Assembly: GCA_036898135.1 (NCBI GenBank)
Contig: CM072513.1
Location: 88,007,340-88,071,339, forward strand
Length of the DNA stretch: 64,000 nucleotides
Reading direction: 5' to 3'
Source of the DNA: Oncomelania hupensis
Lineage: Eukaryota; Mollusca; Gastropoda; Littorinimorpha; Pomatiopsidae
Shown here: piece by piece, positions 33,201 to 45,200 of the stretch
How positions within the stretch are numbered: the first letter of the stretch is position 1
Layout: the number at the start of each line of letters is the position of its first letter
Translations under genes and position numbers: made by a program
The notes under the pieces: model-generated
What the model was told of the DNA's origin: nothing
Database searches by the model: none
The model's input: only the letters and a program-made list of their open reading frames with translations

Positions 33201-36200
33201 TTGTTATGTTTTGTGTTTGTTCGCACACTACAGTGCATTCTTCCGGTACAGAACTTGCATACTGCACACGATGCGAAGCACCTTTTTCTGTCTTCATTTA
33301 TTGCAAAAGTAGAACGCTCATTCAAGCGCTTTTTAATTTTTTTTTACATTTTTTTTGGCACGTTGCGAATTGTTCATTGTTCAGGGTTTTTGCTTTGGAA
33401 TGAGCATCCTTTAGACAAGAAGATAATCCTGTCAAAAGTAGTTGTATGATGCAACGAGTGTTGCCAAGTCGATCACCATTTAGTGACATTTGGATGGTAG
33501 ACAATCTGGCAGTTCCACCTTATTTTAGTGAGCAGCTGAGTCCTCAATTTAGCTCCCACTATTCTCCTTAGATAAATTAACAAGATTTCAATTTAAAATG
33601 ATGAAAGAAATGGCACAGATTTGGGGAAGGAGAAAAAGAGGAAGAGGGGAGTGGTGGGGGGTGGAACCAACCAATTGAGCTGCTGTGATATCTTTGTCAT
33701 GGAGTTCTGTTGCTGAATTTTTTACGTTTTAATTTTATATTGTTTTTTTTTTGTTTTTTTCATGGAACAGTTTTGATTTTACTTTTGCGTTCCTTGAATT
33801 TGGATAGAGATTTTTCGCCCCCTCACCCCCTCCCCTCTGAAAAAAAAGGGCTGATAAAACGCTCTTGTTAGCATGCGTTTGAATTTTACTTTTGTCTTTT
33901 CTAAGCCAGCTTTTATTGCATCGCTTTATGCCTGAACTTATCTTGCCTTCCTTTCCCACTTATTGCTTGTCCTTGTTACGAAGCCCAAAGTTTATGAGAT
34001 CCATCAAATCACATCAAAACATTATTCCTCATTATCAGCCCCACTGTAATATTCATGCCCTGATTCTCTTTAGTATTTAAAAAAAAAAAAAACGTCTTTT
34101 TCACCAGCTGGCATCTTTATTAACAAATGTATTCAGATGCTTTCAAGTTTTCTTAGCTTCTAAGCTTGTTACCCTAACAAGTTTGCCTATAGAATGGTTT
34201 ACTTTGAGTGGGACTTTTTGTGTGGTTCTATTGTTGACATTTTAACATGTTGCTTTTTTTTCTATTGAGAATTTGAGATGAGAATGAGAGGCAAGAACTA
34301 TACCAAATTTTGTAGATGATGAAGTGAAGTTCCAAGTGCTTGAACGTGGAAAAGAGTTTGAAGTGTATATGTAGAACGCATTGATTGCTAGTAATAGTAG
34401 TGGTAGCGTTTGTGCGGACTGTTGCTAGTTTTCAGCACCAAAAGTATTGGCAGGATGGACACAAAGGATTAGGTTTTGTTGGTGGAAACAAAAGCAGGTC
34501 TTTATTTTAGGAGAGACAGAACCATAGGAAAGGTAGAAACTTGAAGTATTGCTAGGAAAAACAAACACTAGGTATTTGTAAAACCATTGGCTTTTGTTTG
34601 GAAAACAGTAACATTGGCTTTTATTAGAAAAGACCAACTTTTAGTTTTGATAGAAAAGACAGAAACACTAGCTTTTGATAGGAAAAGCAAAACTAGTTGG
34701 TTTTGCTTGACAAACACAAACATGAAGTATTGTTTGGAAAAAACCAGAAACATTGGCTTTTGTTAGGAAAGACAGAAACATTAGGTTTTATAAGGAAAGA
34801 CAGAAACATTAGTAGGAAAGACAGAAACTAGGTTTGGATAGGGTATATAGAAACGTCAGATAGGATAGATAGAAACATTAGGTTTTCATAGGATAGATAG
34901 AAACATTAGGTTCTGATTGGATAGCTAGAAGCATAAGGTATTGATAGGATAGATAGAAGCGTGCGGTGTTGATAGGATAGATAGAAACATTAGGTTGTGA
35001 TAGGATAGATAGAAACATTAGGTTGTGATAGGATAGATAGAAACATTAGGTTGTGATAGGATAGAAAGAAACATTAGGTTCTGATAGGATAGATAGAAGC
35101 GTAAGGTATTGATAGGATGGATAGAAGCATACGGTATTGATAGGATAGATAGAAGCATACGGTATTGATAGTGTATATAGAAGCATTAGGTTCTGTTGGG
35201 ATAGATAGAAGCGTACGGTATTGATAGGAAAATGAGAAAAATTGCCAAAGGGTGGTTTGTAACCTGTTGCACCGTATTCTTGCAGAGAGGGTTGCTCACT
35301 TAAACTCGATGCGTATGCAGAGATGCACCATCACTGGATGTGGGAAGGTAGGCTGCTATGCTTTCCTTTTGTTTGCCTGTTTGGGAGTTTTTCAAAGTTT
35401 TATTGGACACGTTGTGCATCCAGCCAGGACCGTCACAACTGGATGTAGGACATGCCACATCTCCACATCATCCCAAAACAATGTTCTAGAAATGCCTGAT
35501 AGTATGGGAGAGGAGAGTGGAGGGGGAAAGGGTGGACAGTTGTTTGGAATACAGTCAACAGTTCAATACCATCATTGTCAACTTTGGTCTGAAGTGCCGT
35601 ACCTCTTGAAAAACCTTCAAAAAGAAGACACATGCCTTCCGTATTGAAATGAGAGAATGTCCTTGTGGTTATTTTTACGATGACAGTAAAGATTCTCATT
35701 CTTAAAAGTTGTGAAGTAATGCATGCCTACTTCATGGCAGTTAGTGTGGGATTAATTTTAAAAAAAGAGCAAATGAAAAAAGATAGGGCTACCAAAGCAG
35801 TGTGTAGGGAGTGCTGTGTGAACTAACGCTGGCTACCACATAACTGCTGGCAGGAATTCAAGCTCAAGACCCACCTAGCCCGGCACCTGGCCACCACTCA
35901 CGGCCTTTCCATCCAGCCTGGGAGCCCTCGCCCCGCCATGAAGACTAGGGCACCTTTTTGCCTCCTAACCACCATCCTTACGCGCATTGCTCGCAGACTA
36001 TGCAAGGATATCTTGCGGCCGCGCCATGCCGTCCGCTGCCCTTTCGCCCCGGTCAATGCCTCGGCGGTCAAGCAAGAATGTAAGAAAATCTTGCTAGCAT
36101 TTAAGAAAAAGAGATAAGAAACAAAAAAAGTGGGCTTGTTTTTTGCGATGGAATATATTGCCGTACAAATGTAACAGCTAGATGACACCTATGCAGGCTT

Positions 36201-39200
36201 ATCCTGTTTTGGCCAGTGCCTTGAATAGCTCATGAGCTGGAAAAGCACTATTTAGTAATAATAGCATAAATAATACGGTACCGTATTATTTTGGGTTGGA
36301 GGTACGTTCACAGAAACTAGGGAGGGTCATGTTTTGAGTAGGATCTTTAGGACTGAGATTGTGCTGACGTTAACTTAACCCTGTTTCTCAATTCTGCGAA
36401 TCGGCCCAGGTGACTCCTTCTCTTTGTTAACTTCTAGACACCTTTTTTTTTTTTCCTGATTTAATTAACTTTGACGGGAAGACAGTGTGATACACAGCCA
36501 AAATATATTATTGAGAGTAAATACTAGGCCTATCTGTAGATTTCCTGCTGAAAAATCACGACTTGCTCTGTTTTGTATGATGGGGACAGGTTAAGTGATT
36601 GTGATGTAGTTTGTTTAGAAATAAGATTATGGTCAAGAAGTTTTTGAAGTGCCAGAAAGTAATCAAAAGGTATTATTGTGGTCCCCTATGGAAAGATCAG
36701 AGAAGCGTAAGAACTGGTAATTTAGTATGCCATTCTGTGTACAATAGATGAACTTGTGTTCTTGTGTGTTTGTGTGTAACATGGACTTTAATGTAAATGG
36801 GATGGGGAATGGAAATTCGACTGAAATTTGTTTTGGAGGAAAAGTTATTTGTATTGTTTCCGTGTTAGTTTATATCACAGTTGTCATATTTATATAAATC
36901 TTTGTAAATGTAAGTAAATACCAAATCTTAATGTATGAAAATAATGTACTCATATGTATTCACGCAACTGAGTTTTGGAAATGTTCATGGTTAGGCTGTT
37001 AAGGTTTTCTCTGGCTTGCTGTAATATTGATGCGAAATTACAGTATTGAATGTAGCTCCAGGCTTAATAATTTATTATTGTGGGGGTGGGGGTAAAAAGC
37101 TACAGCACATATGTAGTCTTTAGTGGACACTTAGTTAACTCGATTTTTGTAGTTCCTTAATCAAAGCTGTTTGGAATAAGGTCTTAAGGATTTGGAAGAG
37201 CGTCATGAACGTGTCGCTTATTACTGTATGCTTTATAAAGACATTAGTCCAAACTGTCCCGTCATCTCCTTCCTCCTGTGCTTTCTTCTCCACAGGCACG
37301 CTGCGTCTGGCGGAAATGGGGGGGAGGTACACACGCGTGGTGAGTAAGCGAACCCCAACCTTTCTGGAGCCGTTGGTGGCTCGCCTGGGCATTGACACCA
37401 GGGTGGCTAAGCCGGCCATTCTGGGCAGAGGTGGGTACCCCCAGCAAGCTGCCTGCAAGTCTTCGCTACATCTCATCACTGCACCCGATTTGCCGTTCGC
37501 CCTATTCTTTTGCCCCCCCTTGGCCCGTTTGGTACTCGGTCCCCTAGTTGGCCCGCCCCATTTTGTCCACTGGAAAATTGCCATCCTCCTCGCCCCCCCT
37601 TTTTCCCACTCATCCTCCCAGCCCCAGTCCCAAGCGTGGAGATCTATCAAGCATTGGCTGTATATAGTCATATGCCACCAACAGCCTCTGACAATCTGGT
37701 TGGAGTCAATGTCACTCTCTGCCGGACTGCCAATATAACTTTAGTAACGGCCCAATAGCGTCAAAAGGTCTGTTGAATGGCATTTTGAGCAATCGTATGT
37801 TGCTATTTGACTGAACGGTAATGTTTTGGGTCCCTAAATTATTGTTTTTTTAAACGCGCAACTGAAACGCAGGAGAAGGCACCATACTTTGTTACCAATA
37901 GCTTCAGTGTCCACTTTCTCTTCAATGTTCCATAAAACCTCTTGCTACTCCCATATCCATTTTCCTCCTCCCTTCCTGTCCCTATAAACTGATGGAATGC
38001 TGTTTTATTCCTTGATTTTTGCATTTGCCTGACTGGTCCGCCATACTGGTTCTGTCCATACTAAAAACACAGTTATGACTAGGTCAAAATATTTGTCGGG
38101 ATGGAGAGGTGATAAATTATGCTTTCTGTACCCAAGCCCCCCTCCCCCCCCCCTCCCCAGTCCATCCATTCCTGCTGTATTGAATTAGAATTGGGCAAAT
38201 TATACCATTATTGCAACTCGTGCCAACTTTAGTTTGTTGATAATGTCATCTTTTAAAGCTGTTGATGATATGCCATGTGTTGAACAGAACCGTTGTTTTG
38301 CAACCAACAACAACACAAAGATGACTGTGATGTCTTTTGATGCCGCTGGTGTTTTCATATCATTGTGCGTGGATGTGCCGCTTGTCTCCATGTCTGGCTT
38401 GCATGTTCTTGGTTTCCTTTTCGTTTTCATTCGTCTGTGTGTTGTACATGATATTTGTCATCCTTGTTCTGCTTTGGTACGCCATATTCTATGTTATAGA
38501 TAAGAATTTTCTCCTCTTTTTGTCTTCTTTCCTTTCTTGACTATGCCACAATTGCTTTTAGATCGTGAGGTATTCCTTCCCCCCCCTCCCCCTTCCTGAT
38601 GAAATGATCATGACTTTGTGTGTAACAAAATGTGTTAGATCATGATGTGGATTTTCTCCCTTGCAATGATCTTGTATGTCGGATCATGCAGTGGATTTTC
38701 TCCCCTGAAATGATCTTTTGTGTTTTCCATCATTTCCCTCCCCCATGAAATGATCATTAACTGTGTGTTGTTTTATACTTTAGCATTTGCAGGTTTTTTA
38801 ACTAATCGCATGCATCGTTTTCCTAATCTTTTTTTTTTTAAAACTTAGATTATTTATTTCAAGGTTGAGGTGCACTTGTAACTTTTTTCCATGTCGGAAA
38901 AATAATAGTTTTTCATGTTTTTCTGCCAATCTTCGACATTTATCATGTTTTCTATGTCAGATACATTTAATTTGTCTTTCTTTTCTTTCTTTTTTGGAGG
39001 AGGGGTGGGAAGGAGGGAGGATGGGGGGCGGGGGGGGGGGGGGGGGGGGGTGATTTCAGTAAGCATTTAGATTTTCAAATAAAATGAGATAATAGGAACT
39101 GTATTTGCATATCAGTTAGAAATGGTATTTTTGCATGCAATTCAAAGTATTATGAAGTATACTTGGCTAATAATCTTATTTTCAGTGTCAAAAGGCCAAC

Positions 39201-42200
39201 AAGAGAAGAGCATGTCCGTTGTACAGTAGTGCAAGGATATTATTTATTCACAAATCTTTTCCATTGTTGTTGAAGGAAGCTAGAAAGCAGAAGGAAGCTA
39301 GAAAGCAGAAGGAAGCTAGAAAGCAGAAGGAAGCTAGAAAGCAGAACTGGTTTTCCACAAGTTTGGAAATGATATGTAAATAGGCCAGTTCCCAGTAAAC
39401 GGTGACCTTGATGTTGGCTGAGTGTCAGGGATCTATCAAGCATAGGCTGAGCGTAGAGGTGTAGACTTTCCAGGCGGTTGAAAAGTCACTCCTTGTTGAA
39501 ACTTGGTTCTGCATTAGCATGAAGCAAACTGCAAAGCGATCCTTACAGTGGTAGGGTGCCATTGCTGATCTCTGGTTTCATCGTACAGTGAAGACAGCAG
39601 CCCAGGATGGCCAGTCGCCAGTACTTTCTTTTACATCAGCTGAGCTCACTCGCGCAATGCCAGGCAAAAGGCCATTATTGGCCACCCTGGTCACTGTGAG
39701 ATAAAATCACAGAAAAGCAAATCAATCGTACCGCTGTAAAGGATCTTAATACATTTTGCTCCACTCAAATGCCATATTATTTATAAAAGTTGTCAGCAAT
39801 GTTCAATAGGGAGTTACTTTTCAACGACCTTTATATTTTCTAGTCGGCAAATGATAACCACCTTAACGCAATAATGTGTTAGGGTTGTATTCTTTGCTGA
39901 TGGCTGTGCCATAGGTTTGTACTGCATCTTGCTCAGCTCCTTCAGCTGACAAACATACACTATTGACAACGGTGCCTTCTAGAAAAGAGCACCTCGTGGA
40001 CGGTATCAAATAAGCGGTTGCTGCAATCAAACGGAAATGGATGCACATTTTCTTCGTTGATTATTTTATATTTTAAATATATTTATATAGACACGCATAC
40101 ACTGGGTATAGGATGACTAGGGTGGCCTCTTTCAGCCAAAGTTATAATTGCTTGTTTTTTTTGGTAGTTGAATAATTTATAAACAATTTTTTAAAAGTAT
40201 TAGACAGTTTTGGTGACGGTATTGGATGTTTTGTATGTTGTTGGGTACAGGCGCCATGGCAGAACGCAGCGCTCAGGACCAAGCCAAAGGAGTTACCACA
40301 GGCCACCCCTCTATTATGAAGAAACGAGGCTATGAGCAAAGCAACGGAGTGGACGGTATGTACAATTTGTCAATGAAACTTCCCAGTTACAGCACTCGCG
40401 GTTGTGCACCTATGCACGCACATAAACAACATTTTAAAAAAAAAATCAGATGATAAAATGGCTAAGGTGGTAAAAAGGCTTAACAGGATAAAACTATGCA
40501 GAGCGTCCAGTCTTAGATGCCTTCAAGGGCCAACTGATTTAATTTAATTTGAAGTCTCCAGCAGTGTTGTCTCTCCATGTTACCTTGTTCAGAAACCAAA
40601 GTTCACGCTGGACACTGATGGACCCACACCCCAATTTGGGACACGGAAATGCCAGAGCTAGGCACACAACCTTTTAGATTTCAAAGCATTCCATCCTATC
40701 GCCACCCACTCTAGTCTAGTTTATAATGATGATTTATTTTATAAAACGCAATTCCAAACTTCCAAAAGTCAGCTCCAGGCTGTGGTTTGCATACTAGCAC
40801 ACAAGTACTCGCAGACTAAGAGACTGTTTAAACATATGTTTAGTCATTACAGACTTCTGTTGCATTTTAATGATAATAATAATAAGTTAGAAAAACTATC
40901 GTTCCCCAACTTCGCTCAGAACTAATAATAATAATGATACTGGATGCATGCACATTCTTTCCGCTCAAAGCACAGGCTAGTGGAACCAAAGATGCAGAAG
41001 ACGGTATTTAATCTAGTATTTTCAGACATTGCTCAAGGTAAAGGTACAATGTAATAATTGTTTTCCCTCTCTATGGTTTCAGGCCCTGCTCCCAAGCGCC
41101 CCAACTTGGGTGTCATCCGACAGGCTGGGTCTGCCATCAAGCCAGGCAGCTCACCGGTCAGTGTACAGTCATTTTAGTCTTCCCTTTTAACATCCCTTTC
41201 TTCTTCATCTTCTATCTTCAGTTTCATCTTCACTGCAGTAATAGTTACTTGCTTTATCAAAGGGCCTTCTTCCGAATCTAACAATTGAATTATAATGATC
41301 GTAATAATTAATTAATTAGTAATAACTAACAGATAGATAGATGGACAGAAGAACAAGCTGGATTCAGGGCAGGCCGAAGTACCACAGAACAGATTTTCAA
41401 CCTCAGAATAGTCTGCGAGAAATACCTACAGCATCAAAAACATATATATATCATGTGTGTGTAGACTTCAAGAAAGCATTTGACAGTCTGGCATGCAGCT
41501 CTGTGGGCAATCATGAGAGTGTACAACATCAGCCTTAACATTATTGTCATCAAAAACTTGTATACCAAGGCTACCAGTGCAGTCCTCCACAACAGCGCCA
41601 TCGGGAACTGGTTCAGAACAACAATCGGCATGCGTCAAGGATGCCTACTCTCTCTCCAACACTCTTCAGCATCTTCCTGGAGAACATTATGTCAGATGCC
41701 CTTGCAGATCACGAAGGCACAGTGAACATATGGGGTAGAGCAATCTCAAACCTCCATTTTGCGTATGACATTGATGGATTGGCTGGAGAGAAATAATAAC
41801 TTGAGCAGCTGGTACAGAGGCTTGACACCGCCTCCAGATCCTATGAAATGGAATTAAGTGCAGAGAATACCAAAATGATGACCAACAACACCAATTGCAT
41901 CAGCATGGACATCAAAATCCTAGGCCAGTCCCTCAACACAGTGCATAACTTCAAATATTTAGGAGCCATTGTATCAGACAATGGGTCCTGATAGGAAATC
42001 CTCTAGAGGATCGCACAAACAACTGCTGCACAAACAAGGTTGAAGCCCATTTGGAAAGACAGAACTATCAGTCTACGTTCCATGGTAAGGCTGCTGCGCT
42101 CCCTTGTCATCTCCATCTTCCTATACGTTTGTGTAACATGGACCATCACAACAGACCTACAACGAAGAATACAAAGCATGGAGATGAGGTGCTACAGAAG

Positions 42201-45200
42201 ACTTCTGGGCATTTCTTATACCCAGCACATCACCAACGACGAAGCCTGACAGACCATCACACAAGCCATTGGACAACACGATGACATGCTCACATGACAT
42301 CACCTCATCACCAGAGCATCCGCCTTTGCCAAGACCATCCTGCAAGGCACAGTGCAAGGAGGCAGAAGAAGAGGGAGACAGAAAAAGAAATTGGAGGACA
42401 ACATTCGAAAATGGACTGGCTTGAAACTGAGCGAAGCCATGAGGGTTGCTGAGGACAGAATAGATGGAGTACGCTGGTGTGGTGCCCCAACGACTTTTGA
42501 GTTAGGGGTAGGATAGAATAGTAATAACTTGTATGTGCCGCACAGCCAAACTTGCAGTTTGCTTCGAGCACTCATTCGCACGCACTGAACATTACCCAAG
42601 AAATAAAAACATATATGAAAAAATAAATACTTGATGCAAGTTTCAATGAAAAACGAGGATAGCTATTTAAATTAACAAAACATTTGTGAAGGGCCAATGA
42701 TGAAGATGATGATGACACGTTGTTTCAATACAACTTTTTCATCTCAACCTGATCAATGATGTTGATGATATAATGATAATAATAATGATGATGCTGATGT
42801 TCATTGGAAATGGGCAGCTTTGTCCATGGTAGTAGCATGTTGAGGGCGCACAAGAGATTGACAGGGATAATTGGGTCTTGGATAAAGGGGATTTGATGCA
42901 CAGTTGGGTCACATTTCAGTAATAATAATTTGAAAGAGCATTTTTTATGTTCTTTAGTTATTTTTGTTGAAGTACAAAAAGCTGCAAAGTAAATCATGAC
43001 AGGTTTTCCTCTGTTGTATGGTGCTGAAGTATTGACCACTTTCCTGTCTTACCATATGATTGGCCAGTGGTGGGAGTACTCAGTAGACGTCAGACTTCAT
43101 TGTTCATTAAATTTTAGTCCCTGCTTTTAGGGTGACAGGTTGTCTCCCTTAACCTGTCCTAGCCCACGATTGGGTGTTCTACTCTTTAGAGTTATCTTTC
43201 TCTGTTTCTTGTGAATGTGGTGTCCCACTGATGTCTTGTTTAAGGCCAGACCTCCCAGCCCCCAAATGCTAAAATTGCTTGAAAAAACGTGTTTTTATTT
43301 TTTTGCTGTTTTGGCATCTTCAAACCTTCTACAATCATCCTATAAATAGTTTTTGCTTCAGTATGGGCCGAAAATGGGTAAAATAAAGTATTTTTGTGAA
43401 GTCCTTTGTCTTGGTTTGTGCAAGCTTTTGTTTCAAGGCATCCAATTTTACGTATATTTGAGCCTTGGTTACGGACAGAATGACCGCGCGCTACCGGGAA
43501 ACCCGTATACCAAAATAAACGTGAGAACGTCTACTTTCCGGTAACCTCATTTGCATGGGGAAATTCCTAGTCGCAAACGCTCAACAGCCACTCAAATGAC
43601 TGGGAGAAACTCTACGGATATTTCCTTATATGGCACATCCTTGCGTCCGATTGGTCGGAAGTCATTTGCATATCGCTGCGCATGCTCCGTCAGTTCGTTC
43701 TAGTTACTTCGGGAATCTCCGGCACCCAAGAAGGTATCCCACAATTCTACTTCCTGAGAGAAAGCACGCCAAGCGAGTAAAGATTTTCTGCGTCTGATTG
43801 AAAAGAAAAGGTGACAGTGCTATGGGTAGAACAAAGAAATGCACCATTTCTACGGCAAAACATGGTAAACAATCAAGGGGACAGAAGACCCGCATGGAGA
43901 AAATGCGAGAAGCGAAAAAGCGGCGTTGTAATAGCGATGAAGTCGGCGATGTTGTTGCCACGGAAGTTGTTGCTGAAAATGGACACTCGAGTTCCCCACT
44001 TTGCGATGCCAGTGTGAACAATCCTTCGAACCAGCCGACACGCCCATACCGATCAGCATCAGTGAAGAAGTTGCTTCGTGTAGCCGAATACGAAGACGAG
44101 AATGAAGACGGCTTGCGGGAAGATCAGTCCGTGTTTGGATGCCACGAGTGGTCTGTGATTGAAAGAGGTCAACTCGACCTAGTGTTGTCCGACATTTCGT
44201 GTCCACTTTGTGAGAGCGCTCCGGTGTCTCTCCAGTTTGGGGACAAATCAGGACTTTCTAGGAAGATGGTGCTCCGATGCACAGATGACAACTGTGTATA
44301 CATGAACTCCGCCTACACCTCGCCGCGAACATTTGACAGTGACAGGAATGACCACCCCTTTGATGTGAACCAACGTGTTGTGTTATTCTGCCAGGACCTC
44401 GACAGGATAAAGAAAGCAGAGACTGCATCCCAACCAGGCTTCATTCAGCGCCGGCGCCGTCTCCGTCTCCAGGAACAGGGCAATCAGGCTCGCCAGCATG
44501 ATGCTGAGGGGGAGGTCTATGGTCAAGGCATGATGGCTGACCAGTAAAAGGTCAACAAGAACTGTATATATATAACAGTATATTTCATTAGCTGGACTGA
44601 AACAATTGGATTTTGGCGGAGTAAAAGGTGCGTGAAAACTTTGACGGCCGTTTTCTCAGAATCGTGATTTTCATTTTGGTACTTGTACAAGGACAATGAT
44701 ATCTCGGGAAGTAAACGAGATAAACATGTAATTTCTTTTGTGTTTTGTTCCAAAATTATGTCTTTATGGGTGTAAAGAAGCTTTTTCCTGTCTGTCTATT
44801 ACTTATTTTCTTTTTCATGCTACACTGTATGCCTACCCCTAAATTTTAGGGGTATATTGCTCCACGGCCAATATTTTTGAAAGTGCACCTCACAACAAAA
44901 AATCCTTCTTTGTGCCCATTCAGATGCCATATATGTATAAAATAACACTGCAAACAACATGCCACTTTGATTCAATAACAAAACATTAGTTTCCTCAGTT
45001 TTGTCATATTTTTGTACATTTCAACACATTTTCAGCTAGCGTCCAAACATTATCCTTCACCACACTGAATGAACTGTATTTTATGTAATTCTAAACATGT
45101 TCTCACCTAAATAGCTGAAATTTACCATAAATCAGTGAACAACTTAGTAACTTGGGGGGTCTGCCCTTAAACCTGTACAAACTTGTGTATGTTGTTCACA

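Noticed and set aside
32673..33450. Several 60-150-codon frames in the intron 32968-35285 and before it
   Set aside because: T-rich, phenylalanine-heavy and overlapping on both strands; no conserved motif.
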